Source: UBA6078 sp964468685
Lineage (GTDB): Bacteria; Desulfobacterota; Syntrophia; Syntrophales; UBA2210
Assembly: GCA_964468685.1 (NCBI GenBank)
Contig: CAYXUH010000087.1
Coordinates: 1 to 7,206, forward strand
Direction: 5' to 3'
Length of the DNA stretch: 7,206 nucleotides
Positions 1 to 6,417 of the stretch are shown one piece after another; position 1 is the stretch's first letter; the number at the start of each line of letters is the position of its first letter. The notes under the pieces are model-generated. The model worked only from the letters and a program-made list of their open reading frames with translations. It had not been told where the DNA came from and made no database searches. The translations under genes and the position numbers were made by a program.

Positions 1-139
1 TCACAGCCACCTCCGGTGCCGGAGGTGGGAGTTGTGATCGCTCGGAGCCATCGCACCCTCCCAGCAAGAAGCCGCCCAACAGGGCCATCATAACCACATT
101 CCATGTAAGAGACGTGCAAACAGTTCTATTGAATCGCAT
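1..139 (-). CDS. RND efflux periplasmic adaptor (membrane fusion) lipoprotein, N-terminal fragment
   Basis: Only the first 46 codons are in the window; the gene runs off the left edge. The translation has a basic start (MRFNRT), a hydrophobic stretch (about residues 15-27) and a lipobox LGGC with the lipidated Cys at residue 29, followed by a Pro-rich linker ending PPPAPEVAV. This is the classic N-terminus of AcrA/MexA-type membrane fusion proteins, which join an inner-membrane RND pump to an outer-membrane channel in the periplasm. Residue +2 after Cys is Asp, the known Lol-avoidance signal in enterobacteria, so inner-membrane retention is expected, as for AcrA. Two ATGs are adjacent (starts at 142 and 139). 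An AGGAG at 151-147 lies 4 nt from the first and 7 nt from the second, so the second is preferred. It follows a TetR-family gene on the same strand by about 29 nt, the usual acrR-acrA context. The family call rests on signal peptide, linker and context, since no folded domain is visible; another lipoprotein remains possible. Confidence 0.72.
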   Translation of the reverse strand, partial: MRFNRTVCTSLTWNVVMMALLGGFLLGGCDGSERSQLPPPAPEVAV

Positions 140-146
140 CATGATT

Positions 147-151
147 CTCCT
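147..151 (-). promoter_or_regulatory. ribosome binding site of the efflux adaptor gene
   Basis: Read on the minus strand this is AGGAG, a near-perfect Shine-Dalgarno core, 7 nt from the ATG at 139 and only 4 nt from the ATG at 142. It lies between the TetR stop codon and the adaptor start and decides in favour of the second ATG. Confidence 0.7.
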
Positions 152-171
152 ATTAAAGATGATAAGTGTAA

Positions 172-801
172 CTACTCAGGTGGATAGGCTAATCTCCCCC
201 TTAATCCTTCCAGGAATATGTCTGTAACCTGTCTTGCGTCTTTTTCAACATCACCTGAAATCCCGTCATGGATACGTTGCATCACCATTCCCATATTGGC
301 TTCGATAAACATGGCGGCAACCTTCATCGAGTCCAGAGGGGAAAATAGACCCTGCCTGACCCCTTCATCCAGGACATTGGCCACTCGTTCCACAAAAGTC
401 CGGTATCTGCTATCGGTATAATGGTTTTTCTCTGAATGCATCCTCTCCCGATCGAAAAAGAGGATGCGGATCAGATCCCCGTGCTCGTCGAAGAATCGCA
501 AATGACAGAGAGAAATTCCCTCCAGCTTTCTGTCAGGCCCTTGATCGCCATCAAGCAAAGCTAAGCTTTCCCTTACAAGCGGATCAAAAATCGCATCAAG
601 GGCCGCATCAAGGATCTCTTCCTTGTTTTTGAAATAGACGTAGAGAGTTCCCTTCGCAACCCCGGCTTCAGTGGCCACCCGGTCCATTGTCAGGCCCTGA
701 ATGCCGTCACGCATCAGCAGGCCGATAGCGGCCGCAAGGATCCCCTGCCGCGTCAGGGCCTCCAATGCCTTTTTGCGCTTATCCTTTTTATTCCTCTCCA
801 T
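172..801 (-). CDS. TetR/AcrR family transcriptional repressor
   Basis: A 209-residue protein, typical of the family (about 190-220). After a very basic N-terminus (RNKKDKRKKA) comes the TetR_N DNA-binding domain at about residues 15-62. The helix-turn-helix reads TMDRVATEAGVAKGTLYVYF (38-57), followed by KNKEEIL, the family signature. The remaining ~145 residues are the variable helical ligand-binding and dimerisation domain, so the inducer cannot be named. The gene lies directly upstream of, and co-directional with, an efflux adaptor gene, which suggests that it represses that pump and itself, as AcrR and similar regulators do. An imperfect palindrome at 824-840 just upstream overlaps the predicted transcription start and is the natural operator. 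The ATG at 801-799 fits the usual length, but it has no strong ribosome binding site (only a weak TGG about 9 nt upstream), so translation may be low. Stop is TAG. Confidence 0.93.
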   Translation of the reverse strand: MERNKKDKRKKALEALTRQGILAAAIGLLMRDGIQGLTMDRVATEAGVAKGTLYVYFKNKEEILDAALDAIFDPLVRESLALLDGDQGPDRKLEGISLCHLRFFDEHGDLIRILFFDRERMHSEKNHYTDSRYRTFVERVANVLDEGVRQGLFSPLDSMKVAAMFIEANMGMVMQRIHDGISGDVEKDARQVTDIFLEGLRGRLAYPPE

Positions 802-823
802 GCAAAAACCAGCCGGTCATTTT

Positions 824-840
824 TTGAACTGAGTGGTCAA
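824..840. promoter_or_regulatory. candidate TetR-family operator palindrome
   Basis: The 17-bp sequence TTGAACTGAGTGGTCAA has mirror-symmetric ends (TTGA-x-C ... G-x-TCAA) around a central A832. It lies 23-39 bp upstream of the TetR start codon, touches the end of the predicted -10 box and covers the predicted +1 position. Size and placement suit autorepression by a TetR dimer. The central half-sites are imperfect, and no alignment with known operators was possible. Confidence 0.45.
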
Positions 841-867
841 ACTAAAGCTTTCCCGGATGGCTGTCAA
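839..867 (-). promoter_or_regulatory. candidate sigma-70 promoter of the tetR-efflux operon
   Basis: On the minus strand a perfect -35 hexamer TTGACA (867-862) is followed, after exactly 17 bp, by TAGTTT (844-839), a weak -10 (3 of 6 consensus positions). The expected transcription start near 832 falls inside the palindrome at 824-840, leaving a leader of about 30 nt before the TetR ATG. Confidence 0.45.
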
Positions 868-911
868 GCAAATTGTGAATGCCCCCGGGTATCTGGCCTC
901 TCTTATCAGGC

Positions 912-940
912 TTGACAGGCCCAAAATAACATTGTAGGTT
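912..940 (+). promoter_or_regulatory. candidate sigma-70 promoter of the lpxR-like gene
   Basis: A perfect TTGACA (912-917) is followed after 17 bp by TAGGTT (935-940), again a weak -10 with 3 of 6 matches. It would start a transcript near 947, heading into the lpxR-like gene and divergent from the tetR promoter. The two -35 hexamers sit in a 9-bp inverted repeat (861-869 and 910-918). Confidence 0.35.
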
Positions 941-979
941 CGGCGCATCATAAAAGCGAATAGTCTCATATCTGCGAAT

Positions 980-2007
980 TTGTTTTTCATATTTTTTGTC
1001 TGTTGTATAGTAATCCCCCCTTGGCAGGCCCGCGCCGAAGGTGATATCGCGAGGCGCGCGAGCACCGTTACCCTGTATCTGGAAAATGATCTGTTCTATA
1101 AAACGGACCGACAGTACACGCATGGGATGAAGCTCTCATGGGTCTCACCCGATCTGACGGAAACCCGGGATACTCCGTTCGTTCCCGCGTGGAGCTACCC
1201 GCTTATTGAACGACTTCCCTTTGTCAATAAACCGGGGTATCGCCGTTCTGTATCGTTCTCATTGGGACAGGGCATGTATACGCCGGAGGAGATTGAACGC
1301 AACGATCTCATCGCAGACGCCCGGCCCTACGCCGGCATGACCTATCTTGCGGTCGGGGTCCACGGCAAGGACGACGGGCGGATGGATACCCTCGAATTCG
1401 ACGTGGGAATTATCGGTCGTCATTCCTATGTCGAGGAAGTTCAGAAAGTCACCCACAGATGGGTCGCGGCAACCGATCCCCAGGGGTGGAACCATCAGCT
1501 TCGCGATGAGCCGATCCTCAATGCCTTCTTTGAGCGCAAATGGCGACTAATTCGGACGAAAGACGCGGCTTCGGATTCGACTGTATCCCTTACATAGGTG
1601 GTGGTATCGGAAACGCCTTCACCGGGGCCAACGTGGGAGGAGAGATCCGCTTCGGCTGGAACCTCCCAAATGATTTTGGGACCTATATCATCAGGCCCGG
1701 GTCAGACGGTAATACCCCCTTGGAGAGTACCGATCCACGGCTCTCTCGTTCCGGCCGCTTCGGGGTCCATCTCTTCCTCGCCACTACCGGAACTGCCGTG
1801 GCGCGCAATATCCTGCTCGACGGAAACACGTTCCGGGACAGTCACAGTGTCGACAAGAAACATTTCGTTGCCTGTTTCGCCGGAGGGGCTGGGATCACTG
1901 CCGGACGGTTCAAGATTACATACTCCCACGTCTATCAAAGGAAAGAGTTCAAGGCCCAGGAAAAAAATCAGCAATACGGCTCAATATCAGTATCCTGCAC
2001 ATTCTAA
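980..2007 (+). pseudogene. lpxR: LpxR-family lipid A 3'-O-deacylase, frameshifted
   Basis: LpxR enzymes are outer-membrane beta-barrels that remove the 3'-acyloxyacyl chain from lipid A. The first part (980 to about 1561) has a signal peptide (hydrophobic FFIFFVCCIVI, cleavage after ARA) and the family motifs: Asn36-Asp37 in ENDLF, Thr47 in RQYTHG, RPYAG, and His159 in EVQKVTHRW. These match the N, D, T and H active-site residues known from Salmonella LpxR. The second part, in another frame (from about 1561 to the TAA at 2005-2007), continues the family sequence (GFGFDCIPYIGGGIGNAFT) and ends in a terminal Phe (SVSCTF), as outer-membrane barrels do. Restoring one A in the AAA at 1559-1561 joins them into about 342 residues, close to the usual ~320. 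The first available start is TTG at 980 with no Shine-Dalgarno. Both defects may be sequencing errors or real decay; family assignment is firm, activity is not. Confidence 0.85.
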
Positions 2008-2050
2008 CCCCTTACTGTTTCTAACACCTGTTAACCATCAGCGACCCGGA

Positions 2051-2068
2051 CCGGGAAACAGCACCCGG
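2051..2068 (+). terminator. weak hairpin after the lpxR-like gene
   Basis: CCGGG (2051-2055) and CCCGG (2064-2068) can pair around an 8-nt loop, 44 nt after the lpxR stop. No T-run follows (CTATTACC), so it is a poor intrinsic terminator at best. Confidence 0.2.
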
Positions 2069-2076
2069 CTATTACC

Positions 2077-2105
2077 TTGCAACAAATCCCAAGGTTTGAT
2101 AGTGT
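2077..2105 (+). promoter_or_regulatory. possible promoter for the asnA-asnS cluster
   Basis: TTGCAA (2077-2082), a 17-bp spacer and TAGTGT (2100-2105) form a mediocre sigma-70-like pair in the 164-bp gap between lpxR and asnA. An inverted repeat ATAGT-N10-ACTAT (2099-2118) overlaps the -10. A promoter somewhere in this gap is likely; this exact placement is a weak guess. Confidence 0.22.
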
Positions 2106-2171
2106 CCGCGCGTACTATTCTGCGGAAGCGCTCTCACAGTGCACGAAAAACATTTGATCGGGAGATGCCGT

Positions 2172-3212
2172 ATGGAATCAAATCTGTTCATCCCCAAGCA
2201 GTACAAACCACTGCTCGATCTGCACGAAACGGAAAAGGCCATCGGTCAGATCAAAACCTTTTTCCAGACCAACCTGTCGTTCGAGCTGGAGCTTATGCGC
2301 GTGACGGCGCCTCTGTTCGTCAGAGCGGGTACAGGAATTAATGACGATCTCAATGGAATTGAGCGGCCTGTCTCCTTTAACATAAAAGGGGCCGGCAACA
2401 TGGGTGTTGAGATGGCGCAGTCTCTCGCGAAATGGAAGAGGATGATGCTGGCCGATTACGGCGTAAAACAGGGGCATGGTCTATGCGCCGACATGAATGC
2501 CATACGGCCAGACGATCTGCTGGACAACACGCATTCAATATATGTGGATCAGTGGGACTGGGAAAGGGTGATATCAGAAGAGGAACGAAACCTGGAATTC
2601 CTGAAGTCTATCGTGAGAAAGATATACGATGTCATCCGACGGACGGAAAAGTACATCTGCTACCGGCGGAACGTTATCGAGCCGATCCTTCCCGAAAAGA
2701 TTACCTTCATACACAGCGAAGATCTGGAGGAACAATATCCCGACCTCACCCCAAAAAAACGGGAAAATATCGCATGCAAGGAATATGGGGCCATCTTTCT
2801 CATAGGAATCGGGGGCAAACTGAAAAACGGCAAACCGCATGACGGGCGCGCCCCCGATTATGACGACTGGTCCACCCCAACCACGGGAGGACGAACGGGA
2901 CTCAACGGAGACATCCTTGTACACTATCCGATGTTCGATTGCGCGTATGAGATCTCCTCCATGGGTATCCGGGTGGACCCGGAGGCCCTCCTCAGGCAAC
3001 TGGAGATTACGGGCAACACGGAACGGAAAGAGCTGCTTTTTCACCGGCGCCTCCTGGCCGGAGAGCTGCCCCTCTCTATCGGCGGAGGGATCGGCCAGTC
3101 GCGGCTCTGTATGTTTTACCTGAAAAAAGCCCATATCGGCGAGATACAGGCAAGCATATGGCCCGAGGACATGGTTGAGCGGTGCCGTAAAAACAAGATT
3201 TTTCTATTATAA
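2172..3212 (+). CDS. asnA: aspartate-ammonia ligase (asparagine synthetase A)
   Basis: This cytoplasmic enzyme makes asparagine from aspartate, ammonia and ATP (giving AMP and PPi) and has a class II aminoacyl-tRNA synthetase-like fold. The 346 residues align from memory with E. coli AsnA (330): SLAKWKR, HSIYVDQWDWERV (DQWDWE at 126-131), GIGGKL (212-217), APDYDDWSTP (227-236), GLNGDILV, SSMGIRV and the closing GGGIGQSR (304-311), the ATP-binding end. The ~15-residue longer N-terminus (IPKQYKPLLDLHETEKAIGQ) resembles the Clostridia/Bacteroidetes type more than the E. coli type. The ATG at 2172 is chosen over an in-frame upstream start at 2139 because GGGAG (2160-2164) stands 7 nt before it and similarity begins there. 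asnS starts 16 nt after the stop, so product and consumer are encoded together. No defect is seen. Confidence 0.97.
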   Translation: MESNLFIPKQYKPLLDLHETEKAIGQIKTFFQTNLSFELELMRVTAPLFVRAGTGINDDLNGIERPVSFNIKGAGNMGVEMAQSLAKWKRMMLADYGVKQGHGLCADMNAIRPDDLLDNTHSIYVDQWDWERVISEEERNLEFLKSIVRKIYDVIRRTEKYICYRRNVIEPILPEKITFIHSEDLEEQYPDLTPKKRENIACKEYGAIFLIGIGGKLKNGKPHDGRAPDYDDWSTPTTGGRTGLNGDILVHYPMFDCAYEISSMGIRVDPEALLRQLEITGNTERKELLFHRRLLAGELPLSIGGGIGQSRLCMFYLKKAHIGEIQASIWPEDMVERCRKNKIFLL

Positions 3213-3228
3213 TGAGGATGGTCGTACC

Positions 3229-4766
3229 ATGAAACGAACAAAGATATTCGAACTCCTGAAATCAGAATCGCCTTCAGATGCTATCCTGATCAAGGGGTGG
3301 GTCAGAACCAGACGCGATTCAAAGGGATTCTCCTTTATCGAGGTCAACGACGGATCATGCCTTGCGAACGTGCAGGTCATAGCGGAGCAGGGGCTGAACA
3401 ATTACGCCGACATCCTGAAGCTGTCGACGGGCAGCGCGTTGGCTGTCACCGGAAGGCTGGCGGCGTCACAGGGCAAAGGGCAGGCATGGGAAATACAGGC
3501 TGATGATGTAGAAATCATCAACATCGCCCCGGATTCATACCCCCTCCAGAAAAAGCGCCACAGCGACGAATTCCTGCGGGGTATCGCGCATCTCAGGCCG
3601 CGGACGAACAAATACGGAGCGGCTTTCCGGATCAGGTCGGAGGTGTCATACGCCATTCACCGATTCTTCAAGGAACGGGGGTTTACCTACATCCACACCC
3701 CCATCGTCACCGCTTCCGACTGCGAGGGAGCGGGAGAGATGTTCAGGGTCAGCACGCTCGACCCGGACAACATCCCGAAAGCGGATGGATCGGTGGATTA
3801 TTCCTTGGATTTTTTCGGTAAGCAGGCGAACCTGACCGTGTCGGGTCAGCTTGAGGCCGAACTATTTGCACTTGCACTGGGCGATGTCTATACCTTCGGG
3901 CCCACCTTCAGGGCCGAAAACTCCAACACCCGCCGGCATGCCGCCGAATTCTGGATGGTGGAACCGGAGATGGCGTTCTGCGATCTCGAAGGCGATATGG
4001 CCCTCGGCGAGGAGATGGTGAAATATCTGGTCGCCTATGTAATGGACGAATGCCGTGACGACCTCGACCTCTTTGCCCGATTTGTCGATAAGAATCTGAT
4101 GGCGACACTGGAGAACATTGCCGCATCGGATTTTATACGGCTCCCCTACCGTGAGGCGGTGGATATACTGGGTACGGTTAAGGACCAATTCGACTATGAC
4201 GTGGACTTCGGGAAGGACCTGCAGTCCGAACACGAACACTACCTGACCGAGCAGCACTTCAAAAAACCGGTCATCGTCTATGATTACCCCGCCACGATTA
4301 AACCCTTTTACATGCGGGTCAATCCCGACGGCCAGACCGTCGCCGCCATGGATGTCCTGGTCCCGAGCATTGGGGAGATCATCGGAGNNNNNNNNNNNNN
4401 NNNNNNNNNNNNNNNNNNNNNNNNNNNNNNNNNNNNNNNNNNNNNNNNNNNNNNNNNNNNNNNNNNNNNNNNNNNNNNNNNNNNNNNCAGACCGTCGCCG
4501 CCATGGATGTCCTGGTCCCGAGCATTGGGGAGATCATCGGAGGGAGCCAGCGCGAAGAGCGGCTCGACATCCTGGAGGCGAGGATGGATGAAAGCGGCCT
4601 GCCCAAGGAGGATTACTGGTGGTATTTGGACTCCCGGAAATTCGGAAGCGTCCCGCACAGCGGGTTCGGCCTGGGATTTGAACGGCTGATCATGCTGATC
4701 ACCGGCATATCGAACATCCGGGACGTTATCCCCTTCCCCCGGACACCCAACAGCATAGAATTCTGA
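3229..4766 (+). CDS. asnS: asparaginyl-tRNA synthetase, interrupted by an assembly gap
   Basis: A class IIb synthetase that charges tRNA-Asn with asparagine. An N-terminal OB-fold anticodon-binding domain (about residues 18-105, KGWVRTRRDSKGFSFIEVND) precedes the catalytic core: motif 1 ending in FTYIHTP (152-158), the ASDCEGAGEMF loop, motif 2 FRAEN...RRHAAEFWMVE (227-243), and motif 3 GFGLGFER. Before the N run it reads VAAMDVLVPSIGEIIG and the same words follow it, because 4333-4387 is repeated exactly at 4488-4542. Deleting the 100 Ns plus one 55-bp copy restores one frame: 1383 nt, 460 residues, motif 3 at 427-434, against 466 in E. coli. As written, the sequence changes frame across the gap, giving a false C-terminus to 4689. 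The ATG at 3229 has GAGG at 3214-3217 (11 nt, rather far) and matches the family N-terminus. It lies 16 nt after asnA and 19 nt before the next gene. Confidence 0.96.
4333..4387 (+). repeat. 55-bp direct repeat, left copy (contig-end overlap)
   Basis: Identical to 4488-4542 and abutting the N run. It encodes QTVAAMDVLVPSIGEIIG of asnS, which occurs once in AsnS proteins. The exact 55-bp length matches a common de Bruijn k-mer overlap, so this is an assembly artefact, not a biological repeat. Confidence 0.93.
4388..4487. other. 100-N scaffold placeholder
   Basis: Exactly 100 Ns, the conventional length for a gap of unknown size. The overlapping flanks and the uninterrupted AsnS reading once merged imply that no sequence is missing here. 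Confidence 0.98.
4488..4542 (+). repeat. 55-bp direct repeat, right copy (contig-end overlap)
   Basis: Second identical copy of 4333-4387, at the start of the right-hand contig. The asnS frame continues from it through GGSQREERLDILEARMDE to the TGA at 4764-4766. Confidence 0.93.
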
Positions 4767-4785
4767 AACAGGAAAGGAACAAAAC

Positions 4786-6387
4786 ATGATCAAGATAACC
4801 TGCATGGGGGCCGCAGGGACGGTAACGGGATCAAACTACCTTATCGAAGATTCCCGCGGCAAAAAGATAATTGTGGATTGTGGCCTTTTCCAGGGGGGGA
4901 AACAGACCGAGTGGCGCAATTCGGCGGACTGGGGGTTCGATCCGGGGGAGATAGACACTCTCCTGTTGACCCATGCGCACATCGACCACAGCGGCAGGAT
5001 CCCTAAACTCGTCAAGGACGGCTTCCAGGGGAAAATCATCACCTCTCCGCCCACGGCACAGCTGTGCGAGGTCATGCTCCTCGATTCAGGACACGTGCAG
5101 GAGATGGACGCGGAGTGGCAGACGCGCAGGAACAGGCGCAGAAGTAAAAAGGGGATTGAACCGCTCTATACCGTGGAGGATGCCCAGAAAAGCCTTCAGT
5201 ATTTCTCACCCGTGGAGCAGAATCAGACCATCGACATCGCACCGGGGATGAGGGCACGGTTTCTCAATGCGGGGCATATCCTCGGGTCCTCGATCATAGA
5301 GCTGTGGATAAAGGATGAGGGGGCAGAGACAAAGATAGTCTTCTCCGGAGATATCGGCAAGAACAGACAGCTGATCGTCAAGGATCCCGCCGAAGTAACA
5401 CAGGCGGACTATCTCTTTATCGAATCAACCTACGGCAACCGCCTGCATCGTTCCTTCAAGGACAGTGAGGCGGAGCTGCTGGAGGCCATCCGGTATGCCG
5501 TATCAAACAATGAAAAGGTGATTATTCCGGCATTCGCTGTGGAGAGAACCCAGGAGATACTCTATATCCTGGGCGCATTTCAGCGCAGCGGTTCCCTGCC
5601 CGACATGCCGATCTATCTCGACAGCCCGCTCGCGATCAAGGCCACCGAGATATTCCGCAAAAACAAAAAGTACTACGACGAAGAAGCGATGGAGATCGTC
5701 AATCAGGGATTCGATCCTTTTGACATGCTCAACCTGAAATTCACCCCCTCGACCGAAGAGTCCATGGCAATCAATAAAAAGCCGGGGTCCGCAATCGTTA
5801 TCGCGGGGAGCGGCATGTGTACCGCGGGGAGAATCAAGCACCACCTCAAGCACAACCTGTGGCGCGAGGGAGCCAGTGTCATCATCGTGGGGTTTCAGGC
5901 CATGGGGACCACCGGCAGGAGGATCGTGGACGGAGAGAAGAGTGTCCGGGTATTCGGAGAAAACGTCGCCGTGGCGGCAAAGGTTTATACCATCGGCGGA
6001 TTCTCGGCACATGCGGACCAGAAGGGACTCCTTGAGTGGGCGGGGCACTTTGCCGAGTCACATCCCCGCGTCTTTGTCATACACGGGGAGGCGACGGCCA
6101 GCGAGGCCCTCGCAGAAAAGCTCAGAGAAGATCTCAAACTGGAGGCCTATGTCCCAAAAATGGGAGAGTCGCTGATCCTCGAAGCCCAGAAGATGACCCG
6201 AGCACCGGCTCCCGGGGCGGCGCCGGAAGACCTGCAGCAGGTCATGCAGGGAACCGTTATCAACCTCGAGAAAGAACTGAAAGAATTGAAAGGAAGGCTC
6301 GCGGCAAAGAGCGGCAGGATCGAGGAGGCCGATATAGACCGGTTGAGAGATGTCGAGGAAGATCTGCGGATGATCCTTCCCGAATAG
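4786..6387 (+). CDS. beta-CASP metallo-beta-lactamase-fold RNase-like protein (CPSF73/Ysh1 type)
   Basis: The 533 residues have all signatures of the beta-CASP nuclease family, which cleaves RNA with two zinc ions. MBL motif 2 is HAHIDH (63-68); further zinc ligands are His164 (AGHILGS) and Asp189 (SGDIG). Motif A is Glu213 (IESTYG), motif B His409 (GGFSAHAD) and motif C His433 (VIHGE), equivalent to E204, H396 and H418 of human CPSF-73. The beta-CASP insert spans about 247-370 and the RMMBL segment about 385-440. All catalytic residues are present, so it should be active; relatives such as Thermus TTHA0252 are endoribonucleases. Beyond about 470 there is an Ala/Pro linker and a charged, probably coiled-coil tail (488-533, LEKELKELKGRL). 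The start is supported by AGGA at 4775-4778, 7 nt before the ATG. It lies 19 nt after asnS, so is probably co-transcribed, and ends 5 bp from the stop of the convergent nagZ-like gene. The physiological substrate cannot be inferred. Confidence 0.94.
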   Translation: MIKITCMGAAGTVTGSNYLIEDSRGKKIIVDCGLFQGGKQTEWRNSADWGFDPGEIDTLLLTHAHIDHSGRIPKLVKDGFQGKIITSPPTAQLCEVMLLDSGHVQEMDAEWQTRRNRRRSKKGIEPLYTVEDAQKSLQYFSPVEQNQTIDIAPGMRARFLNAGHILGSSIIELWIKDEGAETKIVFSGDIGKNRQLIVKDPAEVTQADYLFIESTYGNRLHRSFKDSEAELLEAIRYAVSNNEKVIIPAFAVERTQEILYILGAFQRSGSLPDMPIYLDSPLAIKATEIFRKNKKYYDEEAMEIVNQGFDPFDMLNLKFTPSTEESMAINKKPGSAIVIAGSGMCTAGRIKHHLKHNLWREGASVIIVGFQAMGTTGRRIVDGEKSVRVFGENVAVAAKVYTIGGFSAHADQKGLLEWAGHFAESHPRVFVIHGEATASEALAEKLREDLKLEAYVPKMGESLILEAQKMTRAPAPGAAPEDLQQVMQGTVINLEKELKELKGRLAAKSGRIEEADIDRLRDVEEDLRMILPE

Positions 6388-6390
6388 GAG

Positions 6391-6417
6391 GCTCAACGGC
6401 GAAGCCGCTCCTTGAGC
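6391..6417. other. hairpin-forming inverted repeat at the convergent gene ends
   Basis: GCTCAA (6391-6396) pairs with TTGAGC (6412-6417), and inside it CGGC-GAA-GCCG (6397-6407) forms a second stem, leaving a CTCC bulge. It lies 4 nt after the beta-CASP stop and contains the nagZ stop codon. With only 5 bp between the genes it could act as a shared 3' structure, but no T-run flanks it, so intrinsic termination is uncertain. Confidence 0.35.

Noticed and set aside
817..1123. Minus-strand open frames of 82 and 93 codons upstream of tetR
   Set aside because: They cross the promoter region and the LpxR signal-peptide and barrel codons in antisense, with no recognisable domain.
1559..1564. Programmed -1 ribosomal frameshifting in lpxR
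   Set aside because: The site is a short AAA run without a X-XXY-YYZ heptamer or evident downstream pseudoknot, and LpxR family genes are not known to use recoding; an indel is simpler.
2008..2171. T-box riboswitch ahead of asnA-asnS
   Set aside because: T-boxes regulate such genes in Firmicutes, but no T-box core (TGGNACCGCG-like) or specifier stem/terminator pair is visible in this 164-bp leader.
1598..2341. Long plus-strand open frame of 247 codons over the second half of lpxR
   Set aside because: Its product is Ser/Pro/Arg-rich with no family features and overlaps the lpxR continuation and the start of asnA; it is a frame shadow.
4333..4542. Tandem duplication or a programmed repeat within asnS
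   Set aside because: The copies abut a 100-N placeholder and are exactly 55 bp; merging them restores a normal AsnS, so an assembly overlap explains them fully.
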